DNA from: Phascolarctos cinereus | Lineage: Eukaryota; Chordata; Mammalia; Diprotodontia; Phascolarctidae | Length of the DNA stretch: 64,000 bases | NCBI RefSeq assembly: GCF_002099425.1 | Contig: NW_018344159.1 | Coordinates: 5,082,501-5,146,500, forward strand | Direction: 5' to 3' | Part shown: positions 44,377 to 55,084 of the stretch, one piece after another | How positions within the stretch are numbered: position 1 is the stretch's first letter | Layout of the letters: each line of letters opens with the position of its first letter | Program-made: the position numbers and the translations under genes | The notes under the pieces: generated by a model | Seen by the model: the letters and a program-made list of their open reading frames with translations, nothing else | The model's database searches: none | Told to the model about the DNA's origin: nothing

Positions 44377-44469
44377 TTGACATTTTTTCTTTGGTGAGGC
44401 AGTTGGGGTTAAGTGACTCGCCCAGGGTGACCCAGCTAGTAAGTATGAAGTGATCAAGTGTCTGAAAAG
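44377..44469 (-). mobile_element. WSINE1 fragment, 5'-truncated, nested in CR1/L3
   Basis: Only the 3' half is present ('gaggcagttggggttaagtgactcgcccagggtgacc'). The tRNA-like head is missing. 'ccatcatttt' flanks it (44367-44376 and 44470-44479), so it was truncated at insertion, not later. Confidence 0.85.
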
Positions 44470-44503
44470 CCATCATTTTCCTTCTAAGGTCTTTCCTTCA
44501 GGC

Positions 44504-44666
44504 TTTGTTGTTGTTGTCCTCATTGTTTAGTTATCAGTCGTATGATTTCTTCTCCAACGGGTTAAGGCAAGCAGAAGTTAAATGACTTGCCCAGGATCAC
44601 ACAGCTAGTAAGTGTCTGAGTCCAGATTTGAATTCATGTCTTCCTGAGCCACCTAGCTGCCTCTGT
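44504..44666 (-). mobile_element. Mar1-type CORE-SINE, internally shortened
   Basis: Antisense, beginning with GTT repeats and 'attgtttagttatcagtcg', then 'gacttgcccaggatcacacagctagtaag' and 'gagccacctagctgcc'. Part of the usual middle is missing. Confidence 0.8.
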
Positions 44667-44908
44667 GGCTTAAACATCCCATTCCTACAGATGATACAAC
44701 ATATTCTTCAGTCTTCTTACAATTTACTTTCCTTTTCTGGACAGTTTCTACCCTGTCTGTCTTTCTTAAAATATGGTGCCGAGAACTGAGCACAGCATCA
44801 CACATGTGCTCTATGCAGCACTTGTTGCCAACCTTGTTCTGGACTCTCTTTTCATGCTTTGTAGGATAGCATTAACTTTTTGGCTGTCATGTTACATCCA
44901 TCTACAGG

Positions 44909-45073
44909 TTTTTTTTGTGTGTGTGTGTGTTTGTGTGTATGAGGCAATTGAGGTTAATGGATTTGTCCAGAGTCACACAGCTAGTGAATGTTATGTGTCT
45001 GAGGCCAGCTTTGAACTCAGGTCCTCCTGACTCCAGGGCTGGTACTCTATCCATTGTACCATCAAGCTGCCCC
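44909..45073 (-). mobile_element. WSINE1-type SINE with (GT)n in the tail
   Basis: Antisense copy nested in CR1/L3. The poly-A/T side has become a GT-rich microsatellite (44916-44940). Flanks share 'catctacaggtttt' / 'catttgcagtttt'. Confidence 0.85.
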
Positions 45074-45924
45074 ATTTGCAGTTTTCTTGAACTCCCGGAT
45101 CATTTTTCACAAGAATTATTGACTAGTAAAATCTTTTCAGCCTGTATTCACGAAAAAGTTGATTTTTGCACCCCAAATACAGTATTTTACATTTCCTCAT
45201 GCTAAATTTCACCTTATTCAATAGAATCTATTGTTCTATTATTTTTGGATATAGATTTTGCCAAGCTTTGCCATCTGAAACTTTGACAAACATACCATCT
45301 ATACTTTTATCAAGTCAATTATGAAATTGTTAAGTGGCTCAGAGTGAAGGAAAGATGTCTAGGGCACTACACATAGAGACCTCTTTCAAAGATGATATTG
45401 CCCCATTAATGAATACTCTTTGGGTCTAGTCATTCAACCTCTTCAAATTTAGCAAACTGTACTGTGATTTAACTCTTTTCTCCATGTTATTCACAAGTAT
45501 AATATAGTAAACTTTTTTGCATATTTAAAATGTAAGCATGCTATACAGTATTTAAAACAATCCCTTGATCTAAGAGTATAGTTAACATTTTAAAAATGAA
45601 ATGTGGTTAGTTTGGTATGACCTGTCTTTTCTCTGTCTTCGTGCTTACAAAACATACCCTTTGTAATATGTTCCAAACTTTTGCTGGAATAGATGTCAGG
45701 CTCACTGGTCTATAGTTTATAGACTCAAACTTCTTTTCTTTATTGAAAATTCAAGCAGTTATCCTTCTACATTCTATTAGTTCATTAATTTATCTTTGGT
45801 CCATTTTAATTTTCAGAGCACTCCATTCTTACCGCCATCTGTTCTAAGCTATGAATTCTCTTTGCTATTCTTTCCTCCTTAGATGTTACTTCCTCTCTTG
45901 CTTAAATTCTTCTAGTTACTCTGT

Positions 45925-46888
45925 GGTCCTCATGGACATTATGCTCTTTTCTCTGAGGCTCTGCTTAGATTTATTGTAGTGTTACTCCCTTCTGGGTACA
46001 TCTCCTAGGCTTCTTTCAGTCCATAGCATTGCATTCATCATTCTCTTCTCTTTATTCATATCTCCAGTGTCAGTTTCTGGATTAGGGTTTTGTGTTTGGG
46101 TAGGATCTGCTCCCTCTTGTACTCTTGGATGGTGTAGATGAACCCTGCTCAATCCTGGATGTGATAGCAGAGACTAGGATCCACCTTCTGTAGGAATTCC
46201 TTCTGTAGGAATTCCTGTGTCTCCTGGTAGCTTAACTTGGGCTTTGGCTTTGGTTCCTTCTTTGTGTCCTCCTCATACAATTATGAACTTGGAATTAGCT
46301 CCTTTCTTTGCTGGGACCTTTCTAGACCCAGCCAGATGTTGTTGATTGTGCTGATAGCAAGTTTCCTGTAAGACTCTAGGTATTTTGCTTTCCATGTGTT
46401 CCCCTGGCCATTTATCTTGTTGTGTCTCCTGCTGTGGCTTGGATAGGGCTGCCTAGGCACCAGGTTGCCCAGTACCGGTCTGACCTTGTTTCTGTTATGG
46501 TTCAGGCTTGGAATGTTTGGTCTTTGGGCTGTGCTCAGGCTGCCCAGACACTGCTTTGGATATAGCCTGTCAAGGTCCTAGGTTGGCCTTGTTTCTTACA
46601 GCAGATGGGGAGTAGGCTGCACTGGCCATATGCTGGGCACTAGTCTGTCCCTGCTCCTGTTGTGGGTCTGGTTTGCTTGCATACTTTGCCTTCTACCTAC
46701 TTGGCTTATTTCATAGCTTTTGCAGGATTCTAGAAGTCTTTCTGTGTAGTTCTGGACTAGAAGGAGAAGCTTTGAACTGTTTCCTTTTGCTTTTCTTTAT
46801 CACTATTCCTTCTGGTATACTTTCAAAGTTTTCCTCAAGATTTGGGCTCCTCTAGATCTCAATCTGCTGTCATCTTCCCCAAATCCTT
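45925..46888 (-). mobile_element. L1-family 5' UTR fragment
   Basis: Minus-strand start at about 46888 reads 'ggggaagatgacagcagattgagatctagaggagccc' in blocks, like the 5' terminus of marsupial L1-type elements. The rest is GC-richer than its surroundings and contains degenerate repeats of 70-90 bases (about 46420-46670). ORF1 and ORF2 are absent. A LINE copy that keeps only its 5' end is unusual, because truncation normally removes that end. Confidence 0.5.
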
Positions 46889-47024
46889 TCTAATGCCTTT
46901 CATAGAGATCACTTTAAGAACTAAGAAAACCACACCTGCAAATTCTTTCAGTAATCTAAGATGTAGTTATTATGGGCCTGCTGATTTGAACTCATTGGTT
47001 CTATTCAATCCTATTTATCAGATG

Positions 47025-47625
47025 AGGATTACTTGAAGGAGCTGGGGCTATCTAGCCAGGAGAAGAGAAGACTCAGGGGGGCCATGATAGCTGTCTTCAA
47101 GTCTTTGAAGGGCTGTAGTATGGAAGAAGAATTAGAATTTAACCTAGACTTAGAAGTAGTTGCTGTGTACAACTCTAGCCAGCAGAACTGGGACCAATGA
47201 TTGTAAATTTTAAAGAGCTAAATTTGGACTTAATGTAAGGAAAACTTTCCTGATTAGAGCCGTGGAATCACCATTCTCTAGAAGTTATGAGTTCTCTTTT
47301 CTTGGAAACCTTCAAGAAAAGTAGCATAATCAAGGTTCTTCTTGGCCATGAGTTGGATTAGATCAGACCTCCTAACACAGGGTCCCTTAAGAGGGGTCTG
47401 TGGAGAGACTTCGTGGGGCCTATGAATTTGGAAAGGAAAAATACAACTTTGTTTTCACTAACTTCTAACTAAAATGCACCATTTCCTTCAATTATTAATA
47501 TAAGCAACAAACATTATTATGACAACCTGTCAAAAGTATCCATTACACAAAAAGGTTAAGAATCTCTGGACTAGATGATTCCCCCAACTTTCAAACTCTA
47601 TGCTTCTATGGTTCTGACTCACTGT
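47025..47625 (+). mobile_element. CR1/L3-type LINE 3' end, interrupted by a MITE
   Basis: 'gaaggagctggggctatctagccaggagaagag', 'ctgtcttcaagtctttgaagggctg', 'tgtaaggaaaactttcctgattagagc', 'gagttggattagat', then after the MITE 'gactagatgattcccccaactttcaaactctatg'. The two parts join naturally across the insertion. Confidence 0.8.
47364..47568 (+). mobile_element. hAT-type non-autonomous DNA transposon (MITE)
   Basis: Terminal inverted repeats start CAGACCTCCTAAC on the left and, in reverse complement, CAGAGATTCTTAACC on the right. The 8-base duplication GATTAGAT / GACTAGAT flanks it (47356-47363 and 47569-47576), as expected for hAT elements. It lies inside a CR1/L3 3' end. No transposase is encoded. 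Confidence 0.82.
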
Positions 47626-47629
47626 ATTT

Positions 47630-48290
47630 TCACTTAGTTTGGTTTTCTACTCCTTGCTACCCATTTTCATTCTATCCTTTCCAATTTAAAGATCATTCTC
47701 TGTGGAAGGGAGGAACATAAATAAGAGTTAAGTAGTTTGGGCTTGTCACCATTACCGTCATCCCATCCACCCTGAGCACTGGTCCTGTCCTTTCTTTGGT
47801 CCTTCCTTGCCTTTTCTATAAGTAAAAATCTCTTCTTTTGTCCTTTGTGCTCACTGTCAGCTCACTGTAGCCTGTGCTGCTGTCCCACTTCTTACAGGAC
47901 CATTCTTTTCTTTTATATCCATCCTCAGTTACCAATACTACCTTCTATATTATATTTATATCTTTGGAATCTGAGTTTGTTGATGAATTTTATGTACATT
48001 ACAGTTTTTTTTTTGGGAAGTCCCTCTTCTTCTTTTCCAGAGGAGTCACTTCGTTTGAGTCTTTAGAATTTGTCCTTCTTGGGCTCACTTCCCTTTCAAA
48101 ATATTAAGCTTTGCTTTGAACTCTTTGAAATATGCTCTTCCAAAATTGAACATGCATGTCAGGCTATGTAGAGTTTTCCTCTTCCTTATCATGGACTCTA
48201 TGACAAAGTGGTCACTTGCCCCCAAAGTTCCTGTAATTTTAACTTCAGCACACAGGCACTGAGCATCTGTAATATACAAGGTCACAGGAA
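47630..48290. other. Intronic stretch, possibly an old unassigned repeat
   Basis: Blocks such as 'atatgctcttccaaaattgaacatgcatg' and 'gacaaagtggtcacttgcccccaaagttcc' at 48120-48240 look repeat-like, but the family was not recognised with confidence. Open frames here are short and featureless. Confidence 0.35.
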
Positions 48291-48291
48291 T

Positions 48292-48480
48292 GTGACATAG
48301 GGAGCTTAGCTTTAGAGCTAGAAAGGATCTTATAGCCTATCCTGTCTAATCCCCTCAATTTTACAGATGCGAAAGTGGAGGCAGATGAGATGAAGAGACT
48401 TGCCTAGGATCAGAGATGTAGTAAAAGAAAGAGTTGGGATTGAAATTTGGGTCCTCTCACTCCAAATCCACTGAATTTCT
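48292..48480 (-). repeat. MIR/THER1 CORE-SINE
   Basis: Plus strand 'tagagctagaaaggatcttatagcc', 'ttttacagatgcgaaagtggaggc', 'gacttgcctaggatcag' and 'gttgggattgaaatttgggtcctc'. Confidence 0.75.
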
Positions 48481-48481
48481 A

Positions 48482-49783
48482 AGAGTTTGTCAGCTTTGAC
48501 TTACTTTAGGTGGAAAAATGATAATTTTCAGAGTAGATTTTTTGCTTAACAGATACATTCTTAAAATGAATGTTGTCCTATTGAAGGTCTTGAAAAACTC
48601 ACACACTATTGCATACTTCCCTGCCTTCAGAGTCAACTGGCAGCTCCTTATCATGGCTTTGATGTTTGTCAGAGACAGATGACTTCAGTAATGAAAGTAT
48701 GGAAAATTCTGTCAAAATGATGATGAAATTATTGGAAGTCTGTTTTAAAATATTGCTAAATTTTCTTCTAAGATGTTTGAAAGTGGGACTGTAGTGTGGT
48801 TGGCCTTATAATTGGAAACAAGCAGAGAAAATTGCAAGCATTAGTGGCTGTTATCCAGACCAACAGTGAGTTGATGGATTTGTACATGTTACTACTGTAT
48901 GTAAATTTTAAGTTAACATTTGCTAGACATCTGTTTAGGGAAAAGATATTTCTTGAAGACAAAAGGAGAACAATCCACTCTTCTGATTAAAAAGGCAGTA
49001 GTTTAGATCTTTAAATGTAAGGATACAAGGCTGCTTGCTAGTTTCTGTCTTTTAATCTTTCTTTAGCAGTGTGGAGAGAGAAGGCTTAGGGCAATTGAAG
49101 CAAAAATAAATCTAGCTGATCTGTAGACTACAACACAGGGAAAGTCCATCCCTTCAGTGAATTCTAAAAGCCTCAAATGGTACAGAATAAGCTGTTCAAG
49201 GCTATGAGGGAGGAAAGCTTCAGCAGACAGGAAAAACAGCTTAGAGGTTGAATGATGCCAAGTTGATCTGAAGTACTGAAGATATTTACCAACAAAATAA
49301 GGTTTTGGAATGAGTTAAAAGGAAGCATCCTTATCATATCTGCGCATAACACCAGATTAGAATAATCTGCAATTGATAATGGTTCAAAAACTCTAATTCA
49401 ATTTAAAAAAACCACTTATTAAACATTGCAGAATATTGGCTAGACACTGAGGGAGATAAAAAGTTTTGCTAAGTCCTATTAAGATATAGAATGAGTCCAA
49501 AAAGTATTAGTTTGAATTTAGCCATTTATTTGTTTAAAACTTGTTTTATAAACCTCTTTTGCTGCTTATTTTAATGTGAATGCTTTGCTACTTTAAAGAA
49601 TAATTAAGTTTTTAAATGTAGAAGAAAGGAAAGGTGTTCGTAGCTCCATTTTAGGTGAACTATTTAGGAGAATCATCAATTGGTGGCAATATGACAATAA
49701 TTTCAGTTATTTGAAATAAAAGAATGTCTTGAGAGCTAATCCTAGAAAATGAATACAAATGTTCCAGTAGCCAAGTTATACTG
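48482..49783. other. Repeat-poor intronic stretch
   Basis: About 1.3 kb, AT-rich, no transposon or exon recognised. Complementary frames at 48768-48962 (minus) and 48796-48990 (plus) overlap each other and have no support. Confidence 0.45.
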
Positions 49784-49784
49784 A

Positions 49785-50080
49785 CAATGATAATATTAAT
49801 AATAAGGATAGTTAGCATTTATATAGTGCCTACTATGTGCCAGGCCCTTTACAAATGTTATCTTTTTTGATCCTTACAAATAGTTCTGGGAGATAGATGC
49901 TATTATTTTACAGGTTTTTTTTTCCTTTTTACAGTTAGGGAAATTGCAGAGGTTAAGTAATTTGCCCAAGGGTCACACAGCTAGTTAAATGTCTAAGGCT
50001 GGATTTAAACTCAGATCTTCCTAGAGTTGAACTCCAGCCTCAGTGGTCTATCCATTGTGCCACCTAGCTGCCTACATACC
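49785..50080 (-). repeat. MIR/THER1-type CORE-SINE, near full length
   Basis: Plus strand runs from 'agcatttatatagtgcctactatgtgccaggcc' and 'ttacaaatgttatctt' through 'aatttgcccaagggtcacacagctag' to 'attgtgccacctagctgcc'. A T-rich block sits at 49915-49932. Confidence 0.85.
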
Positions 50081-50295
50081 CAGAGCAACGTAATGGCATG
50101 AGATATAGCTTCCATTATATTAAAACTGAAGACCTGCTTTCCTCTTCTTTCCATGTATTCAGAATATAATCATTTTTAAGTTTATACTATTATACTTATA
50201 CTTATGAAGATTATCCCAACTATACTATTTTGTGTTGATCTCTCTCTTCTCTGAAATTCTGTAGCATTTTTAGCCTATATCATACACTCATTTAA

Positions 50296-50553
50296 GCAGG
50301 GCAGCTAGGTGGTACAATTGATAGGGTATAGGGCCTGGAGTCAGGAAGACTCTTCTTCCTAAGTTCAAATCTGGCCTCAGATACTTAATAGCTATGTGAC
50401 CTGGGCAAGTCACTTAACCCTGTTTTCCTCAGTTCCCTCACCTGCAAAATGAGCTGGAGAAGGAAATGGCAAACCACTCCAGTATCTAGTACCCAAATGG
50501 GGTCATGAAGAGTTGGATACAAATGAAAAATGACTGAACAAGAACAACATAAA
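50296..50553 (+). mobile_element. Mar1-type CORE-SINE, full length
   Basis: Head 'gggcagctaggtggtacaattg', core 'gtgacctgggcaagtcacttaaccc', 'aaaatgagctggagaaggaaatggc' and BovB-like tail 'ggggtcatgaagagttggat' to 'actgaacaagaacaac'. 'tcatttaa' flanks it (50288-50295 and 50554-50561). Confidence 0.92.
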
Positions 50554-50569
50554 TCATTTAATGATATGC

Positions 50570-51140
50570 TCTCTCATTTTGGATAGTTTCCCATGTGTTA
50601 ACATCTTTCCAGCTAGATTATTAACTTCTTATGGGCAGGAACTATACTTCATAGTTTATTTATATCCCTTGTAACATTTTTTTATGGTCCAGCCAAACTT
50701 GTTGTCCATCACACATGAGCGTCCATCTCCTATTTCTACATTTTCCCACACGCTGACTGCCTACACCTAGAATGCATTTCCTCTTCACCTCCAACTCTGA
50801 AAATTCCTAGTTTCCTCTAATACTAATTTAAAGGGCTACTTCTAAATAAAGTCTTTCTTGGTCCCTTCAGCTGCTGGTGGCCCCTTTCCCCTCCAATTTT
50901 TTTGCATTTACTTTTTATGTATTTTGTATGTATATATACGTAAAACATACATGCACACACACACATACGTGAATTTGTTGTCCCTGGCCTTCACCTTCCC
51001 CCATCCCCTTCCAAATAAGCTCCTTGTGGGCAGGGACAATTTTATTTTTGATTTTGTGTCTTTAGCTTCTAGCTCAGTACCTGATAACTAGAAGATATTT
51101 AATGAATGCTTATTGCTTGATCTAATACTAGACAAGCACA
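50570..51140 (+). repeat. L2 LINE 3' region, two fragments
   Basis: First piece ends 'attattaacttcttatgggcaggaac' near 50640; the second ends 'taagctccttgtgggcagggac' near 51040 followed by 'gaagatatttaatgaatgcttattg'. A (CA)n-like tract lies at 50945-50970. Confidence 0.72.
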
Positions 51141-51354
51141 TTTTAGGTGCTAAATAAATACTTGTTGAATTTAACTGAAATTCCAGGGAGGGTATATAAA
51201 CTTTTGCCCTTTATTTTCAGTGGAAATTGAGGATCAAGGATAATTAAGATTTCACAGATCAAGCAAAAACTTCATTTAAATCTCTAATTAGTAACTTATT
51301 CCATTATATTCCTAAGTAGAGTATCCAGTTTTCCAAGCCATGTTGTATTACTCA

Positions 51355-51570
51355 GGCCTCCATTTAGTGGTCTGCTGAAGCCTCAAAGTCCCAAGACTAA
51401 GGATTCAACTTCTTTCAGAGTCCTAAGTAATTTTGTTCTGGAGCTTCTGTTTTCAACACCTCATTTTTTTCCCCCTCTGAGATACCTTTACTTCTACCAG
51501 TCTGATTATGCAGGCCTTTCAATAGCAGGCTATCCCACTTTTCCCCTGGGTTTTCCTTCACCTCATTGAG
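51355..51570 (+). mobile_element. LTR-like fragment, copy A
   Basis: Similar to 52690-52960 over a core with 'ggattcaacttctttc', 'tcctaag.aattttgttct' and 'cagtctgatta'. Probably an old LTR-retroelement fossil; too diverged to assign. Confidence 0.45.
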
Positions 51571-51584
51571 TCCTCTGTGCTCTT

Positions 51585-51705
51585 ATTGGGTCAAGTGCTC
51601 CAGTGGATGCTTTAGGGCATGAGGCACAAAATTGGATTAAAGTTGATCTAGATACTGAGAACTGTCCTTCTAGAAAAGCAACTTAGTGTAATGAAAAGAG
51701 CATTG
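51585..51705 (+). repeat. Unassigned interspersed repeat, partner of 35570-35705
   Basis: Aligns with the reverse complement of 35570-35705. It follows copy A of the LTR-like fragment by only about 15 bases and could be part of the same element. Confidence 0.7.
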
Positions 51706-51905
51706 GACTGAAAGTCAGGAGAACTGGGATCTGATTTTGGCTTTTTCACTCCCCAGTTGTTTGACTTTGGACAACTTAGGATCTCTTCCAACTCTACTAA
51801 GAGGTAATGGGGCATGGTGGAAAGAGTAGCCTTGGCATCAGAGGATTTGAGTGTCAGACTTGACTATTGCTTTCTCACTCATTTATTCAGTCATTCATTT
51901 ATTCA
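51680..51905 (+). repeat. Two MIR/THER1 CORE-SINE fragments
   Basis: One at about 51685-51780 ('aatgaaaagagcattggactgaaagtcagg'), a second at 51795-51880 ('atggtggaaagagtagccttggcatcagagg'). Confidence 0.55.
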
Positions 51906-52200
51906 GTCATTCACTTACTAAACAAGCATTTTTTTTAGGCAGTTGGGGTTAAGTGACTTGCCCAGGGTCACACAGGTAGTAAGTGTCAAGTGTTTGGTCT
52001 GAGACCGGATTTGAACTCAGGTTCTCCTGACTTCAGGGCCAGTGCTCTATGCACTGCGCCACCTAGCTGCCCCTAAGCAAGCATTTATTAAGTGCCTTTT
52101 ATTATGTGCCAGGCGTTACACTAGATGGTGGCTATACAAAAATGAAACAAAACAAACCCAAGCTGGTCCATGCTCTTAAGGAGCTTACATTCCACTTGCT
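51885..52200 (-). repeat. L2 LINE 3' end interrupted by WSINE1
   Basis: Antisense L2: a degenerate TTCA repeat tail (51885-51915), 'taaacaagcattt', then after the SINE 'attaagtgccttttattatgtgccaggcg', 'ctatacaaaaatgaa' and 'cttaaggagcttacattc'. Confidence 0.78.
51932..52073 (-). mobile_element. WSINE1-type SINE nested in L2
   Basis: Well-preserved antisense copy. Target duplication 'taaacaagcattt' (51919-51931) / 'taagcaagcattt' (52074-52086). Confidence 0.94.
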
Positions 52201-52204
52201 CTCA

Positions 52205-52685
52205 TTTTCTCAACTCTAAAATGAGAGATCTCAAAGTCTCTTAATCCTAAGATTAAATTTGGATGAAAACTGGATAGGTAGCAACCCTATTACTGACTAG
52301 CAGTAAACTCCTTGAGAACTACAAAGGTATCCAGGACCAGTTCTATATCTCCCCCCAATCCCACCCCAAGCTAAAGTCTGCATTAGAGGTATATAGATAT
52401 TACAGAAGTTAGTCAACACATGGTGGATTCCATGCCTAAGTAGCTCTCAGACTCGGTTGAATAAATTTGAGTCAGGTCAATTGATTCCAAGTCTCAGGGT
52501 TCAGACAAGTTCTTGACTAGGCTTGCAAACTCTTGTAATTAATTGAACCACTCTTTCTTGCAGAATTTTGAGAGATTTATCTATAATTTGTTTTTCCTTT
52601 CTTTTTTCATCTCCTTCCCCTTTCAAAAAAATTCTTAGAATTTCAAAAATCAGGCTTCTGTGCTCCTAATCTTCTGAAATCTGTT
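52205..52685. other. Intronic stretch, possibly LTR-element interior
   Basis: No family recognised. It lies between the two LTR-like copies, but nothing in it looks like a viral gene. Confidence 0.35.
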
Positions 52686-52689
52686 CTTC

Positions 52690-53165
52690 CTCATGCTGGA
52701 GCCTCAAAAGCTCAGTGTTATTTCTGACGGTCCGTCTAAGCCCGGAAGCCCTAAGATTAAAGATTCAACTTCTTTCGGATTCCTAAGAAATTTTGTTCTA
52801 GATCTATTTTTTTGGACCTAATTTGTTCTCTAAGACAGGGTCTTACTTGTACCAAGCTTTACAAACTTGGTTTTGATACAAAATCTCACAGTCTGATTAC
52901 TGTAAATAGCCTCTACCCAATCAGAATTGAAAATGTATTGAATTATTAAAAAAACCCCTTAGTTTACTACATTTATTTCTATTTTTTATACTTTGTTTTT
53001 GAAGCATTTGGGGTTAAGTGATTTGTTCAGGGTCGCACAGCTAGTAAGTGTCTGAGGCTGGATTTGAATTCAGATCCTCCTGACTTCAAGGCCAGTGCTC
53101 TATCCACTGCATCACCTAGCTGCCCTTTATATTTATTTCTAATAAAACCTGTCTTACTTCCACTA
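52690..53165 (+). mobile_element. LTR-like fragment, copy B, carrying a WSINE1
   Basis: Shares the core described for copy A, then continues 'gagtcttacttgtaccaagc'-type sequence, 'tctgattactgtaaatagcc', and an AATAAAA just beyond the SINE (53139-53146), which would serve as an LTR poly-A signal. Old fossil; edges uncertain. Confidence 0.45.
52982..53128 (-). mobile_element. WSINE1-type SINE
   Basis: Antisense, more diverged than the others ('gaagcatttggggttaagtgatttgttcagggtcgc'). Flanks share 'acatttatttcta' / 'atatttatttcta'. Confidence 0.9.
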
Positions 53166-53169
53166 ACAT

Positions 53170-54115
53170 TATAAGCTTCCACTAAAGCTGTACTTTGGTA
53201 ACTTCTCCTGGTGAAGATGATCCTGGGCTCTCAAAGTTCATGACAGTAGAACGAAAGGTTCTGCCAAACCAGAAAAGCCAGGAGAATGGGTAGTTGACTG
53301 TATGTCTGTATTCTGGAGGCTAGACAAGCTAAGGGCGGAAGGGATCATTGCTGGAGGAGTAGCCACAAGGGGATGAGTGTTTCTGGCTATAGAAACTCAT
53401 GAAGCTTTCTTCTACATAGAGGAAATAATAGATCTTTGAAGTTTTAAAGCATACAATAGCTGTCACTCTGAGCTTTCTCCACTAGCATAACTAAAACAAG
53501 ATAAAACAGCTGAGGCCAGAGGTTTCTCCAGACACCGACATGATGTTTTTTCATTATCTTTAGTTATAGGTATCTATGTCATTTGTTTCAACATTCTGTT
53601 CAAACTCCATAGCAAAGACACCCCCTCAAAAGCAAACATAGGTCTGTAAGAGTGGGCTAAAGATACTGGGTTGCTATGCATACCCTCTACATGCCAGAAG
53701 CTGTACTGTGTGTCTTTTGCCATATCAAATAGAAGTGGGAGAGGCAACAGAGCTTGAAAAATCAGTCGTAGTTGAGGAGAGAGGCAGCAAAGGGAGGTAA
53801 GGGATGCAGGGCAGCCACGGCAGCAGAACGCATGGAAGGAAGACCTTGAAGCAGCAACATTCAGAAATGGGGTGAATAATGGGTGTGTTAGAGCCCACTC
53901 AAATGTCTTACTCTAGCTGATTGCTAAATTTTTGGTGTGAGCATTTATATTTATATCTTGGAGAATTGGCAAATGTTATAAACCAAAGCTTAATTCATTG
54001 TTTTATTGATTGTATAAAGAAAGTGATGGAGAAAATGTTAACAATGTAGATCAATCTTAAAGTTATATTAAAATTGCATCTTGTGTATATATAAATATAA
54101 ATATACACACTCAAG
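53170..54115. other. Intronic stretch without assigned repeats
   Basis: The part around 53750-53960 has an old-repeat look, but no family was recognised and no exon is supported. Confidence 0.4.
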
Positions 54116-54118
54116 TAC

Positions 54119-54162
<44 letters not shown>

Positions 54163-54167
54163 GTGTA
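54119..54167. repeat. (TG)n microsatellite
   Basis: About 15 TG units then TATG/TG variants. Confidence 0.97.
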
Positions 54168-54429
54168 TTTTTCTGGAGAGCTAGTTATTAAACATTTGCT
54201 AGTACATCACCGTGTGTGAGGAATTCAAGCCAGCAGTGGGCCAGAAGTAGATAAATATTATGATCAAGGCTGGGCCATTTTTATACACCAGGTAAGATGG
54301 AAAATCAAGTCCCCATAGGAAGCTTTTATTGTTCAATGTAACACATGTGACTTGGTCTATTATAAAATAAAGGCCTACATTCGATGGATAGCAAAGGTTT
54401 TTTTCATGTTAAAAATATGGGCACTCATG

Positions 54430-54510
54430 ACGTTTCTTCACCTGTAGAATGAGCAGGTTGGAGTGGACGATACTTCAGGCCCCTTCCAGCTCTACGTCCT
54501 TTGATCCCGA
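54430..54510 (+). repeat. MIR/L3-type fragment
   Basis: 'cttcacctgtagaatgagcaggttgg' followed by 'caggccccttccagctctacgtcc'. Confidence 0.5.
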
Positions 54511-54786
54511 GCACTTGTGTTCAGATCAAAAGGAGGTGGCAGAGAAAATATAATCCTATCTTTAGTTATCAATACCTTAAAATTCACAAGGTAGCTTACC
54601 CAATACGGTGAGCTTTCTAGTTTAGCACACATAGATTTTAGATTCAATTCTGGAATCTGGAGGCCATTAAAAGAACCTGCAGCCACAGTGATTCATCACA
54701 CAATGTAGGATTTAGAAGTAAACTTTATAAATATCCCAAATCACTTTACTAATATCTCAGGGTCACATTTTGCCCATTTTTCTTTC

Positions 54787-54952
54787 TTTTTCTTTTTCTT
54801 TCTTTTTTTTAAGGCAGTTGGGGTTAAGTGACTTGACCAGGGTCACACAGTTAGTAAGTGTGAAGTGTTTGGTCTGAGGTTGGATTTGAACTCAGGTCCT
54901 TCTGCCTTCAGGGCTGGTGCTTTATCCATTGCGCCACCTAACTGCGTGCCCC
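54787..54952 (-). mobile_element. WSINE1-type SINE with perfect target duplication
   Basis: Antisense copy. 'cccatttttctttc' is repeated exactly at 54773-54786 and 54953-54966. Open frames of 60-78 codons crossing it (from 54865 and 54917) are SINE-derived. Confidence 0.95.
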
Positions 54953-55084
54953 CCCATTTTTCTTTCAATCAGACCTGTAATTTCATTAGTGTGGGCAGCT
55001 TCCAGCGAGATACTTCCTCTGTTGATGCTGATCCATGTAGTGTCTGAAATTTATGGTCTTAGAGAACTGCCTGGGGGGTGTCGA

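Larger units (their letters stand above)
44045..45885 (-). mobile_element. CR1/L3-type LINE 3' region carrying three SINEs
   Basis: Antisense CR1/L3 landmarks: 'agaatcacagaatgatagcatt', 'tgaatccctacttgaagatttc', 'gttcttcaaatatttgaagata', 'tatggtgccgagaactgagcac', 'catttcctcatgctaaatttcacc', and 'aggctcactggtctatagtttatagac' at the far end. It is interrupted by SINEs at 44377, 44504 and 44909, giving an order of events: the LINE is older than all three. Confidence 0.75.

Noticed and set aside
3707-54952. Orientation bias of WSINE1 (nine minus, two plus)
   Set aside because: The numbers are small and could arise by chance; needs a count over all DLGAP1 introns.
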